A DNA stretch of 64,000 bases from Isoperla grammatica (taxonomy: Eukaryota; Arthropoda; Insecta; Plecoptera; Perlodidae). This document shows, piece after piece, positions 1 to 13,725 of this stretch. Position numbers and translations under genes: made by a program. Under the pieces are notes generated by a model, which was not told the origin of the DNA, ran no database searches, and saw only the letters and a list, made by a program, of their open reading frames with translations. The first letter of the stretch is position 1, and every line of letters starts with the position of its first letter. Location of the stretch: NCBI GenBank assembly GCA_945910005.1, contig OX246743.1, positions 7,484,897 through 7,548,896 of the forward strand. The letters are read 5' to 3'.

Positions 1-241
1 GACTTTAATTTAAAGTGACTAAACCAACCCTGTAGGCTCCGAACACCATCGATGAGTGAGCGATAACCAATCAAAGATCGATATTTCAAATACGAAACAT
101 ATGAATCAGTGATTGGACAGTGCGAGAACCTGCGGAAAAATGTCAGAATCAACAAGGCCGATTCAGAACCACTTTGAATGTATTGAGTGCTTCGTTGCTA
201 GGACGGATCCAAAGTAACCATTTACTTATTCCTAAGACAAA
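1..241 (-). repeat. Interspersed repeat R1, copy a (cut by window start)
   Basis: This stretch is nearly identical to 21312-21574 and 32226-32412, so it is one of three copies of an interspersed repeat. The copies share words such as GAGCGATAACCAATCAAAG and AACAAGGCCGATTCAGAACC. The other copies have an (AAAT)n run on their left side. Read on the minus strand this is a 3' tail of (ATTT)n, which suggests a minus-oriented retroposon. This copy and copy b extend to the same right end (CTTATTCCTAAGACAA). No protein is evident, and the class (SINE or LINE tail) is not certain. Confidence 0.75.
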
Positions 242-840
242 AATTTATATAATATAAGAACATTTATTTATATAATTTAAGCATGGCATTTGGGTATATG
301 AAGTTTTTCACAAATATCTTCCAAGCAGGATCACCGAGGGTAGACGTACGGGGGAATCATGCAAACCCTTGCGACATATTCGTGAGGGAAAGTGATATCA
401 TAAGGTATTGGTGGCACAAGAGGAATAACAAAAACAGGAGAAAACAAAACATATGGATCCGAAGCGATTTATATTCAGATGAAAAAGAACAACCAGGAAT
501 ATCGAAAAGTGTCTCTTGCGGGCTCTCACTACCATGTGCTCGAGTCCATTTACATTGCCAGCGATATTATACTTTTCATAGGTTGCACGTACGTCACATA
601 TGTGCACGTGGCGGCCTCATTTGTTATCAAACTTTGACGTTGCCATGGAGAAACAATTGAAGGCTGTTGTCGTAGAACTTATAAATTCTTAGTTCTTTAA
701 AACCCAGCTTTTGATATACAATCGGTATGTGTGGTAATTTTTTATTTTTGTATTATTTATGTTTAGTTTTTAAATTCTAAATTAGGCTTATTTATTAAAT
801 TTGAATAGTATTTGCCAATGATCTAGGATTGGTCCTCATC
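242..840. other. Unrecognised AT-rich DNA
   Basis: A 125-codon open frame (283-660, plus) is present, but its translation has no recognisable domain, biased composition or splice context. I do not call it a gene. Nothing else is evident. Confidence 0.4.
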
Positions 841-844
841 AATT

Positions 845-965
845 GTGTCGCAATCATGGCCGCTGTGACGTCACGTGGGAACTGTGAATATAAGGGTGTG
901 TGCGTGTGCTACAACGATTTGGATCTTATTTCAGCTAATTAGAGTTACTTGTATCAGTTACATTA
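845..965 (+). promoter_or_regulatory. Possible promoter: CRE/E-box composite with TATA-like box
   Basis: A full cAMP-response palindrome TGACGTCA (866-873) overlaps an E-box CACGTG (872-877). TATAAG follows at 889-894. No convincing coding exon lies just downstream, so an active promoter is only a possibility, and such motifs can also occur by chance or inside mobile elements. Confidence 0.25.
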
Positions 966-2138
966 CACCAAATTACTGTGTGTATGCATTATGGTTTTCA
1001 TACCATATATCGTGTGTACCATATCTTGTTTCGTGATATGATCTTAAAGCGTCAAGTAGATCAAAGATTGAAATATCTGCACTGATATCACTTGAAAACA
1101 CTGGAATAAATAGCATATATACACAATTTTGTAACACCCGTCATCAACTTTCAATCTGAAATTAATTGGATTTCGAAATTGAAATTTAATTTAAAGTTTG
1201 TGCGAATATAAAATGCAATATATTATGCTGAATACTGTAGTTTGAATTTATCTTCTTTCGTTCGTGATTTACGATATGGAAGTGTATTTCCTAAGAAGAG
1301 TACCGTACTCAATTTCCGATGTGATTTCAATAGTTTTTTCTTGCATCATTCGATTTGTAAACGTTATACGATATGACAAGGGCGATGGATGTATCAAATC
1401 TCAAACTGAGTTTGCATAATAAATCTAATTCAAGCACGGTTCGATACAAGTACTCCATTAGTCGTATCTTTTGAATCATCGTGTCAATATTGTACACCTA
1501 CGAACGAACTTTCTTATAAAACGAACAGAATTTACAATCTTATCTTACATAGAATATAAGGGATTTAAAAAGGAATTCAATTTCACCTCTGCTATTTCTT
1601 ATGCACCGTATGAACATGGTAGCTGAAGACAACGTACACGAAAATGTACCCTTTCCACAAAAGATTATTTTATTTCATAATACTGATGAAATAAACCAAT
1701 TGTGCTTTTCTAAGCATTTAAAAACTCAATATTTAACCTTATAATATTAATATTAAAGACATTGTCATATTATTAATTTGTAATATTTTGTATTCGAATA
1801 GGTACTTTGCAGAGTTACCAAGGGTGAATTTCTGTAAAACACATGAAAAACAGCATAGTATCAATTTTCAATGTCATTTGAATTTATATTTGCAGCTGGT
1901 TTCGTTTAAAAACGTATCTATAGACTACATTTATTTAATGTAGATCCAAAACATTTATACTGATTTCCAAAAAGTTGAGATAATTTTAATATATTGTGAT
2001 TTAAAAAGATGAACTTGTCCATCTTTTACTATTTATTGGAATCCGTGTTTTTGTAAGCTCTGTGTGTCATTCTACTTGTGTGCAACACCTACTATTGCCA
2101 CAGCGTTTGTCAGCGTTTTCGTCATTATTTCAATCGTG
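966..2138. other. AT-rich non-coding stretch
   Basis: No long open frame, tandem repeat or paired termini were seen. AT-rich single-copy-looking sequence. Confidence 0.5.
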
Positions 2139-2560
2139 ACTGCTAAGTGAGCAGAGGCCGAAGCGAGGCGAGTTTTGCGCCACGCGACGGACGGGAGTCT
2201 CACTGAAGGAGCCGGGCAAGATGGTTGTCCGGTAGGGGCGTGAGTCAAGGAGGCCGTGGCCACCGTGGAGGGCTGACCCCGCGAGGGAAGAAATGGTGGT
2301 ACGGGGGAAGCATGTCCTGGCGGCCTAGGCGAAGATTAAGGGTACGTTGGAGACGAGCGGAAGAGTACAATATGGACGTGGCAGAGGACGGAAGGATCTG
2401 AGGACGAAGACGCGGACACGACAGGCGATTGGAGGACGAACGGGTGGACGGTTGCCAGCTGGAAATGCGGGAATGAGGTATGGAGCGCTGGCCCTCGTTA
2501 GATCAGGTGGAATGTGCCCATCAGGCTGATTATGACCATAGTCAGGTTCGCCACGCTAAA
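2139..2560. other. GC-rich block of unknown nature
   Basis: About 420 bp that is purine-rich and GC-rich on the plus strand, strikingly unlike the AT-rich flanks. Short open frames exist on both strands (2072-2263 minus, 2347-2529 plus; the latter Arg/Gly-rich), but neither has a recognisable domain. It might be a decayed retroelement coding fragment. A donor-like GTAAGTAATA lies at 2579, but no matching acceptor and open frame were found. Confidence 0.35.
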
Positions 2561-2589
2561 GCCACGTATAGGATAAATGTAAGTAATAA

Positions 2590-2800
2590 TAAATATGGTT
2601 CCTCAAGATTCGAACCAAGGGTCTTGTGATTCAACATAACCTAGATTCCCTGTTCTCCTCAGTCTTGCCAAAGATCCCGCATGTGCGAGTTCACGTATGT
2701 CGAGAGAGTGTTACGTCCCCAGTAAAACCTTGAGACAGCTGACCAGAACGTGGGTTCGAGTCCCGTACCAGGGTGGTATGGACAAGGGTGGGTCGGCGCG
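2590..2800. repeat. tRNA-like promoter fragments (SINE-like)
   Basis: Two B-box-like words lie close together: AGATTCGAACC near 2610 (reads as GGTTCGAATCT on minus) and GGGTTCGAGTCCCG near 2752 (plus). These match the internal RNA polymerase III box found in tRNAs and tRNA-derived SINEs. No complete cloverleaf is visible, so these are remnants at best. Confidence 0.3.
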
Positions 2801-4714
2801 TGATCTTGCTACATGACAATATTTTAGTTTTACATTTCATAATTTTGAGAATGCTACAAACTGAGTAAATATTACCACAGCTTGCAGTCAGTAAATAACT
2901 TACAGCGGTAGATTCTTTCGGTAATTGAACCATTTGAGCGCAAACCTCGCAATTTAGCTCAAGTAACGCCAATATAATATTATTGTTGATGACATATTAA
3001 TGAGCTTCAGTGAGCTCGTATCAAGTGGTTTTGGCGTGCTATCAACCACAACACAGCCACTAAACTGCTAGCTGATCGCCACTAACAGCTTTGGACATGC
3101 CAACTTCAATGCAGGATCAGAACGGTAACTACTATGGTTGGAAACTGTGTTTAAATTATACAATATGCTTTAACTTTAGTTACAGGAATAAAATATACCA
3201 AAAGTAACTTCTAAGGTCTAGAGTATCGTAGTGCATGAAATTATTATATAAAATATAACCGTTTTTACAGTCGAAATTCAAACCCGTTATCAATTCACAA
3301 TCTCTGAAGTATTCCACACACAAAAATGAAACTAAACTTCTCTTTCCGCCTTATTTTTAACGTCTCGTATTTATATGCTAATTACGAACACTTGTTGGCT
3401 AGATTGCCACATTAGGCTTTAGTAAAAGTTTTCAAACACCTACTTGAAGTTTGTTGGAATGGCCGAGGGCTCAGCGGAGAGAGCTTTGCGCACGTGTCCT
3501 GCGCATCCTGGGACAGCTAGGCCACTCTGCAAACAATGGTGCAACTTAGTTCAAACTGTTTTAAAACTTTAGGCACAATATTGTTTAAGATTTTGTTGGG
3601 GATAATTTATGATGATTTTTTAATATAAAAGCATCAAGAAAACAATGCTTTGTAACGTGGATGTGAGATCTTTACAGAATGATGAGGAACTACACTCAAT
3701 TTGCTAGTTACTAATTGTTCTCACGTTCTCGTTTATAATTAATTTAAAAACATATACATAATACATTTTACAATACCACATTTCAAAGCAAAACAAGAAT
3801 ATAAAAAGAAAGAAACCAGTACCATACTTCATGGTTCCATTTTTATTTGCGTTGTATTACCATCATTATTTGTGTTTTACCATTAATTCTGAAATAAAAT
3901 AAAAAATAAAATGCATCTATCTTTATTGTCGACCCACTCAGATATAAAGAGTGATTTTTAATGGGGGCACAATAAAAAAGAAATAACTGATAAATTTGTA
4001 TAATACAATACAGAGTGATCAATTAAACAAAGTTTTGTTTTCTATATCGTTCTGTAGTTCCAGAACATAAAACATTTTCGAATTGTGTAGAAAATTGTCT
4101 CCGAAGTTTTTCGATTTTTTCTGTTAAATTATTTTTATGTATTTGCTATGAAATTTTTTACATCCAGACATGAGAACAAGTCACAGCATGCTACAGACAC
4201 CTGCCTTATTGCGTACACAAGTCACCACGTACATCTTACTTCAACCAAGCGCTGTCAAGACTTCATATAGTTAATGATTGCGCTAAACGTTGCAGTAACC
4301 ATCTTAAGACAACAGACGCCGGGCTTACTTGCTTGCTCGGTGTCGCTAGATTTATTACCTTTGTGTGTGCAGCAGTGTTAAAGCTCCGTTAAGTTGGCAC
4401 GACATTCGGCACAATTAACTGCTGCTTCGTATTAACATCGCTAATTAATTATGGCGCACCGTTACCGAAGAGTGTAGCACTCAAAGAACGATTAAACGAA
4501 GTGTAGTTAATTATACAGAAATAATGATCGATGCAGAAATTACTCAACGTAATTCGTAATTAATTGATCGCTTTATAGGGAAGAACAAAAACTAAAGATT
4601 TACATTTATGTTTTTTATAATAAGGGGAATAAAGCGGACCACCGCAATGCTCTTCTGTGCAGAGTTTACTAGTTTTTATTATTACAACGCTTATATTAAC
4701 TTGCCTTGTTTGTC
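2801..4714. other. AT-rich non-coding stretch
   Basis: No gene, tandem repeat or terminal inverted repeat was recognised. Only scattered short A/T runs. Confidence 0.5.
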
Positions 4715-5305
4715 TGGACGAAATCTTTGAATCGATATTCCACCTACTTTTAAATGTCCGATCAAGCTGAAATTTTTTACACAGACGTATTTCTAATGAC
4801 AAAACATGAATCAACTGTTATATTTACTAAATTGTCAATTAATTCATCATAATTAATTAATTAATGTTTTATATGGAAATCGATGTTTAACCCACTTCCC
4901 AACGTCAAATCGAGTTGAAAGTTTTCACACAGACGTATTCTTAATAACAATCATATTTACTAAATAATTAATTGATTCATCATAATTAATTAATTGATGT
5001 TTGATATGGGAATCGATATTTCACCCACTTTCCAACGTTGAATTGAGCTGAAAGTTTACACACAGACGTATTCTTAATGACAATACATGAATCAATTGTC
5101 ATATTTACTAAATAATCAATTAAGCCATCATGATTAATTAATTGATGTTTTATATGGGAATCGATATATAACCCATTTCCGAACGTCAAATTGAGCTAAA
5201 GGTTTGCACACAGACGTATTCTTAATGACAATACATGAATCAATTGTCATATTTACTAAATATTCAATTAAACCATCATAATTAATTAATCGATATTCGA
5301 TATAT
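4715..5305. repeat. Degenerate ~148-bp tandem repeat, four units
   Basis: The word ACAGACGTAT recurs at 4781, 4929, 5062 and 5210, giving spacings of 148, 133 and 148. Each unit also has CATATTTACTAAAT, a TAATTAATTAATT stretch, a GGGAATCGATAT-like word and a CCCA(C/T)TTCC-like word. The 133-bp unit lacks about 15 bp. The units are clearly diverged, so this is an older array than the 146-bp satellite 1.2 kb away. Confidence 0.8.
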
Positions 5306-5340
5306 ATTCGATTGCAAGATTCTTTAAGACTAAAAAGTAT

Positions 5341-5645
5341 AAAATAATATAACATGAAAAAAATATTTTTTTTAAACAGCGCTTATATTTAAATGCACTA
5401 AAAAGTAAAAAATAAATTTTCGCCCAACAAATTTTTGCCTCACTCGGAAAATAAAAGCGTTGGGCGCTTTCGGTATTGACATAGATTGCAGTATATTCTG
5501 CTGTTTATGCAGGGAAAGCGCCCAACGCTTTTATTTTCCGAGTGAGGCAAAAATTTGTTGGGCGAAAATTTATTTTTTACTTTTTAGTGCATTTAAATAT
5601 AAGCGTTGTTTTAAAAAAAAAATTTTTGTTCATGTCATATTATTG
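5341..5645. mobile_element. Long foldback (hairpin) element
   Basis: Two arms of about 131 bp (5341-5471 and 5514-5645) are inverted copies around a 42-bp loop. The inner ~100 bp of each arm are almost perfectly complementary: AAAATAAAAGCGTTGGGCGC on the left reappears inverted on the right. The outer ends are A/T-rich and looser. This is the structure of a foldback or hairpin MITE. Target-site duplications are unclear because the flanks are A/T-rich. A transcript would form a very long double-stranded RNA. Confidence 0.85.
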
Positions 5646-6451
5646 TTACATGCACAGAAATGTTAAAATAAAAAAAATGTTAGGCTAATAATAATAATTA
5701 AGGGAGCGTTTTTATTCGGCTTTTATGATCATCATTTTTATGTCTATCGATTATTAGTTTTGGGACAACATTGTCCAAGCATGTAAGTTAGTTTCCGCAC
5801 AGCTAATCTAAATATTTTTTCCAAACCAAACTTTTGGCCAAATGTAAGATAGCCGCTTAATGCAAAATTTCCTTTCCGTCACGACTATGATAATTCAGTA
5901 GGCATTAGAGCTCGAAATTAAATTTACTTATATTGCTGTGTATAAGAGCAGAGAAACACAACATCAAAGCTATATTCACACTCTTATAATGAACAATGGC
6001 AGTAAGTTGGGGGAAAAAAGAATAAAACTGATTTAAAATTTAAACTTCTTAATTTATACATTTTCTTTTGTATTATACTCGTGTCTGTACGCAAATTACG
6101 ATGTTCTTTCGATAAACCTTGTGTAACTCTTTAATGCCTATAATGTAATTTATCTAACTATTTAATTTCTTACTTTCTACGTTTTACATGTACTTGACTC
6201 TTGTTTGTACAAAACTTGTATTCATTATTATATACCTTATAATAATTATCGCTACAAAATATGTGCGCATTAGATTAAGTTAGCTGTAAGTACTATATTG
6301 TATACTATGTATTCTCATCTTCATCTCATGTATGCTATAGTCGTAAGTTACATTGTTCTATTACTCGACTTCAATTTCTTATTAGTGATCAGTTCTTACC
6401 ATTGTAAAAAGCGCAAGCTCATTGTGGTAAATAAAGAATAGTAATCATAAT
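5646..6451 (+). other. AT-rich DNA with possible LINE 3' end
   Basis: Mostly AT-rich without genes. The last ~60 bp (GTAAAAAGCGCAAGCTCATT then AATAAAG near 6431) resemble the 3' untranslated end of a non-LTR retrotransposon: a short GC hairpin-like segment followed by a polyadenylation signal. No reverse-transcriptase coding is present. Weak call. Confidence 0.3.
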
Positions 6452-8640
6452 AAGTGAAGTAACTATGACAACGGGACGCTATGCATCCTTATATACACAA
6501 CAATGGCAATAACGTTGAGAACGTTTGGGCAGAATGCTGGTGGATATGGACGTGATGCAACGCGTCACACAGAGCGTTTCCATGATAGTAATAATACTAA
6601 GTGAAGTAACTATGACAACGGACGCTATGCATCCTTATATACACAACAATGGCAATAACGTTGAGAACGTTTGGGCAGAATGCTGGTGGATATGGACGTG
6701 ATGCAACGCGTCACACAGAGCGTTTCCATGATAGTAATAATACTAAGTGAAGTAACTATGACAACGGACGCTATGCATCCTTATATACACAACAATGGCA
6801 ATAACGTTGAGAACGTTTGGGCAGAATGCTGGTGGATATGGACGTGATGCAACGCGTCACACAGAGCGTTTCCATGATAGTAATAATAATAAGTGAAGTA
6901 ACTATGACAACGGACGCTATGCATCCTTATATACACAACAATGGCAATAACGTTGAGAACGTTTGGGCAGAATGCTGGTGGATATGGACGTGATGCAACG
7001 CGTCACACAGAGCGTTTCCATGATAGTAATAATACTAAGTGAAGTAACTATGACAACGGACGCTATGCATCCTTATATACACAACAATGGCAATAACGTT
7101 GAGAACGTTTGGGCATAATGCTGGTGGATATGGACGTGATGCAACGCGTCACACAGAGCGTTTCCATGATAGTAATAATAATAAGTGAAGTAACTATGAC
7201 AACGGACGCTATGCATCCTTATATACACAACAATGGCAATAACGTTGAGAACGTTTGGGCATAATGCTGGTGGATATGGACGTGATGCAACGCGTCACAC
7301 AGAGCGTTTCCATGATAGTAATAATAATAAGTGAAGTAACTATGACAACGGACGCTATGCATCCTTATATACACAACAATGGCAATAACGTTGAGAACGT
7401 TTGGGCATAATGCTGGTGGATATGGACGTGATGCAACGCGTCACACAGAGCGTTTCCATGATAGTAATAATAATAAGTGAAGTAACTATGACAACGGACG
7501 CTATGCATCCTTATATACACAACAATGGCAATAACGTTGAGAACGTTTGGGCAGAATGCTGGTGGATATGGACGTGATGCAACGCGTCACACAGAGCGTT
7601 ACCATGATAGTAATAATAATAAGTGAAGTAACTATGACAACGGACGCTATGCATCCTTATATACACAACAATGGCAATAACGTTGAGAACGTTTGGGCAG
7701 AATGCTGGTGGATATGGACGTGATGCAACGCGTCACACAGAGCGTTTCCATGATAGTAATAATAATAAGTGAAGTAACTATGACAACGGACGCTATGCAT
7801 CCTTATATACACAACAATGGCAATAACGTTGAGAACGTTTGGGCATAATGCTGGTGGATATGGACGTGATGCAACGCGTCACACAGAGCGTTTCCATGAT
7901 AGTAATAATAATAAGTGAAGTAACTATGACAACGGACGCTATGCATCCTTATATACACAACAATGGCAATAACGTTGAGAACGTTTGGGCAGAATGCTGG
8001 TGGATATGGACGTGATGCAACGCGTCACACAGAGCGTTTCCATGATAGTTATAATAATAAGTGAAGTAACTATGACAACGGACGCTATGCATCCTTATAT
8101 ACACAACAATGGCAATAACGTTGAGAACGTTTGGGCATAATGCTGGTGGATATGGACGTGATGCAACGCGTCACACAGAGCGTTTCCATGATAGTAATAA
8201 TAATAAGTGAAGTAACTATGACAACGGACGCTATGCATCCTTATATACACAACAATGGCAATAACGTTGAGAACGTTTGGGCAGAATGCTGGTGGATATG
8301 GACGTGATGCAACGCGTCACACAGAGCGTTTCCATGATAGTAATAATAATAAGTGAAGTAACTATGACAACGGACGCTATGCATCCTTATATACACAACA
8401 ATGGCAATAACGTTGAGAACGTTTGGGCAGAATGCTGGTGGATATGGACGTGATGCAACGCGTCACACAGAGCGTTTCCATGATAGTAATAATAATAAGT
8501 GAAGTAACTATGACAACGGACGCTATGCATCCTTATATACACAACAATGGCAATAACGTTGAGAACGTTTGGGCAGAATGCTCGTGGATATGGACGTGAT
8601 GCAACGCGTGACACAGAGCGTTTCCCTTAGTAATAGTAAC
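6452..8640. repeat. Satellite array: 15 units of 146 bp
   Basis: AAGTGAAGTAACTATGACAA starts units at 6452, 6599, 6745, 6891, 7037, 7183 and then every 146 bp to 8497. The first unit has 147 bp because of one extra G. Units are nearly identical. Main variants are GGGCAGAAT (units 1-4, 8, 9, 11, 13-15) against GGGCATAAT (5-7, 10, 12), and TAATACT against TAATAAT at the unit end (ACT in the early units, AAT later). The final unit is more diverged (CTCGTGG, GTGACACAG, CCCTTAG), as is usual for an array edge. Each unit holds AACGTT twice around GAG and an ACGCGT. Minus-strand open frames through it are meaningless. Confidence 0.97.
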
Positions 8641-8900
8641 ATATATCTCCACTACTCGGCGGCTTTTGTCCCTCGGTATTGTACTCCCACTCAAACCTTA
8701 CGTGATAAGCTCAACAACTAGCTGCGAGCTTGAAGTTTTCTACATGTGTTTGAATAATTTCGAGTCTACTGTAAACAGCCATTTCGAAACCCTTTCCATT
8801 CCGCTTCGTCAAACAATATTCCACACAACTCATGTCTATTGGATACTCGTCTTTTGCGCAGACATTAAACGCGAAACGAAAAAAATGTCGACAACATTGC

Positions 8901-10600
<1,700 letters not shown>

Positions 10601-10603
10601 CAG

Positions 10604-10658
10604 GCGGAGATAAAACCGGGTTCGCCGGGCAGCCGGGCAGCCGGGCAGGCGGTAACCG
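10604..10658 (+). other. Possible 55-bp internal exon
   Basis: A GC-rich island in AT-rich DNA is bounded by an acceptor-like TTATTGTTCCAG (ending 10603) and a donor-like GTAAGT (from 10659). Two frames are open. One reads AEIKPGSPGSRAAG; the other reads GDKTGFAGQPGSRAGGN and has glycine partly every third residue, loosely collagen-like. An 8-bp tandem CGGGCAGC is present. No partner exons were found, so this may be chance. Confidence 0.25.
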
Positions 10659-12609
10659 GTAAGTGGGTAATACACTGTTGATCCGTCCGTACTCGCTAAC
10701 AAAGGCAGCGTTTTCGCGTGGACGGAATTTTAAGTCGTTGTTTAATTGCTTGAATTTGAATAGAACACGGCCGATGGTTATTATTTAGTTTTACAAAGAA
10801 AACAAGTGGCCACAAGAGAGACTATCATGATTTTAGGTTTGTTGTTAAATTATTTAAGACTAAGTTTATGGAGTGTTTACACTTAAGGTAGGGATGAAGC
10901 TTAACACTATCAAAACATGAATAGTATTTTAGAATGCGCCGTTTTAACTCTTGAAGGAATGAAAATAATCTTGAAATTAATGTGCATGTTGCAGATTAAG
11001 ATCTAGGATGGTATAAGCTATATTAAAAAAAAAAAGATGTAAGGAAAATTAGAAACCAATGAAATGTAGGCCTAAATTATAGGTACATTCTCTATATTTT
11101 TTTGTTATTTTAATCGCTTTTATAACTTTATCTGAATAATTTAAACAATTGTAGGGTGACCATCTTGGATAAAACATACATTTTCAACCTGCATTTTGTA
11201 TTGTGAGACGAAATCGAATTATAAAATAATTGTTTGGAAATCATATTTGGGGGGGAATTATGGAAATGTGTGCGAACACACAACCAGATCTCCCCCATTC
11301 GGTGCTTCAAACAATTGCAAATTAATTCTGATTGTAATTAATGAATATTTAATTGTAAAATGTATATACACCAATCTCCATCGCAAAACCGTTACAAAAG
11401 AATATAATATGGTATTTGCATGGAAGATATATACATTTGAATTAATGTATTTATTTTTTATCTCAATCTTTATTATTTTCATTTATTGTATATGTCCAAT
11501 GAATATTCGATAGCCATCGGGAGGTAGTCCAGAGTGGGAGTGGTGGGTGGGAGGGGGGAGGGGATTATACGTGATGTGAATTATTTAAGGCTGTATGGCG
11601 ATCTACCCTGCGTAGCGCCCGGTTTATGTTTGTTCAAATGTCTTTACAATGCTTTAAAATAGTCAAAAAGTAAACCAACATGTGTAACTCTATAGAGAAT
11701 CTAATGCTGTATTTACTTATGAGTGTTTCTCTGTAAAAATAATTATTTCCATTTTTTTTTTAATAAACTTATTTCATTTCGTAAAGTGTGTTGTAACAAA
11801 ACATCACACTAGTTAAATGAGTTAGTTTGAAAAACAGAATTCTTCTCATTGGTCCGCTAGGATCTGGTTCTATTGCTATTTTCACTGCAATATACGTCAC
11901 TTCAGCTACCCCAATCAGAGGCACACATTTATACAGGCCCAGCCTATACCAGTCAATTCGCATTGCAACGTACGCATACGGTAAATTTAAGCTAAATTGA
12001 ATGAGTTTGCAACATTGTATTCAAGTAATTAGATTTTGTAAAACTGTTTCGAATGGCCTACATGCAATATCACAGTTGTATAGTAATGCTTCGAATGTGA
12101 AACAACGTGTGTGGTTTTAAAATTAATTAACGATTTAATCGATTAGTATTGATGATAATTAAACGAAGTTCATTTTTATGTTTGTAATATTTTCTGTATC
12201 CACTGCTTTCTGCAAACGCAATATTTAATGAAAAGTTTTCTAATTTAAAACATCTGTCGTTAGCAATTAAAACTCTAGCCTAATAATGTTGGCGTTAATG
12301 TGTATAAAAATTATCTTAAGTCTTAAATTAATCAGCATGTAACGCCCACAGACCTTCAAGTAATTAAATTCATTGAAAAACGTTTGAAATTTACTTTCAA
12401 AAGATAACATATTTGGATCCAACCTTTAAATATTATTTTTATTTGAGCAAATGTACTGAATGAAATAAATTTTAGATTGCCAATTTATTATTGTCCATCC
12501 TTATAATTAAAAGAGGTTAGCAGAAAAGGGCTTAGCTCTAACACATAATGAACTGCCAACCCATACTAGAAAGTAGCTGTAAACTAGATATTATATGCAT
12601 AATTATACC
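10659..12609. other. AT-rich non-coding stretch
   Basis: No gene, tandem array or paired termini recognised. A short G-rich tract lies at about 11535-11565. Confidence 0.5.
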
Positions 12610-13120
12610 TTAAAGGGGTTCTCACCCGCTACACCAAAAAAATATGTTTAACTAAGGCTAATTAGCTATGAAATAAGCGACCAAAAGACAAAAAATCGGG
12701 TTCACCATAACCCGGGAAAAAAATATCAAAGTTAGTGATTTTCGAGCTAGGTCCCATCGGCGAAAATCTCCCATAAGAAATAGCATTGGGACGACCTGTA
12801 TGCCTTGGGACCTTGGAGGATTCTGCTCCAAAAAAAAAATGATGTCATACTTTTCGCTGCGTCTTTCTTTTCTGCGTATTTCGTATATTTTGGTTTTGTT
12901 TTCGGAGCTTCCGTTCAGGTACAAAATAAAGATGTGTAATCGGGTGCTCCATTTCGTTTTGAGCGTTGCTGTGCACATCCGCACTTCCAGTCACGCGATA
13001 GTCGGAGGAGGGGAAGGGAAGGAGGAGGGGCAGGCAGCACGTGTGTAGTCAGTCAGTCAGGGTCACGGGTTTGCATTGCATCGTCTCGTAATTGTAACAC
13101 TTTGCGTATCATATTTCTCG

Positions 13121-13262
13121 ATGGCTACTGCTGTGTACCAGTTTGAGCCCGAATATTATGCAGAAAATTGGCAGAGAAAGCCAAAGAGTCTATTGAAAGT
13201 ATTAGCGATGGCGATAGGAACAATAAGGAAAATTGGTGCAAATAAATATTTGATAACTTAAT
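13121..13262 (+). pseudogene. Broken exon resembling P2X7-like cytoplasmic-domain proteins
   Basis: The ATG at 13121 opens MATAVYQFEPEYYAEN. In the adjacent frame the sequence continues LAEKAKESIESISDGD, then NNKENWCK and a stop. The YQFEPE start and the later W-C resemble the N-terminal part of the large, lineage-expanded animal family related to the P2X7 receptor cytoplasmic (ballast) domain, from recall of the family pattern only. The two frames join if one base was lost in the A-run near 13165, so the fragment looks frameshifted and truncated before the Cys-rich core. It sits inside the TTAA-flanked element, which suggests capture by, or origin from, that element. It could alternatively be an ordinary remnant of the element's own second protein. 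Confidence 0.4.
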
Positions 13263-13381
13263 TTTGATTTCATACTAATTGCAACTGAAAGAAGTAAAAA
13301 GAAATCGCATTCTATCGAACCAGTACCAAACAATTTATGGCGGCATTTAGCGTACCGACAGTTTGTGTATTGGATTAATTC

Positions 13382-13388
<7 letters not shown>

Positions 13389-13468
<80 letters not shown>
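13389..13468. repeat. (GA)n microsatellite
   Basis: An uninterrupted GA run of 80 bp inside the TTAA-flanked element. Confidence 0.98.
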
Positions 13469-13470
<2 letters not shown>

Positions 13471-13725
13471 TATTGGGAGGGGAAGGGAGAGGAAATAGTC
13501 AACGCATGCACAATGAACGCGGCCTGCTAAGCGGTGTCGAATGGAGTACACTCGCACCAAAAGCCGGCTGACACCAACAGTCGCCGCGGCAGTTAACCAG
13601 AAATTTCATTAATTAATAACAATTCACAGGTTTCAACTGACGATGTGTAATGGTTCATTGTCGATTGGTGTGGTGGAGTAGATCATATGTTAAAAAATAA
13701 ATCTAGCGGGTGAGAACCCCTTTAA

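Larger units (their letters stand above)
12610..13725. mobile_element. TTAA-flanked DNA transposon (non-autonomous), ~1.1 kb
   Basis: Perfect terminal inverted repeats AGGGGTTCTCACCCGCTA lie at 12614-12631 and, inverted, 13704-13721. Both are flanked by TTAA (12610-12613 and 13722-13725). TTAA target duplications are typical of piggyBac and Kolobok superfamilies; the AGGG start fits Kolobok at least as well. No transposase is encoded. The interior holds a GA microsatellite and a short gene-derived fragment (13121-13262). A 108-codon minus-strand frame (12658-12984) has no recognised domain. The termini are intact, so the element could be mobilised in trans. Confidence 0.85.

Noticed and set aside
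283..660. 125-codon frame near the window start
   Set aside because: No domain, splice or composition support; length is compatible with chance.
6452..8640. CRISPR array
   Set aside because: Units are contiguous 146-bp repeats without unique spacers, in eukaryotic sequence.
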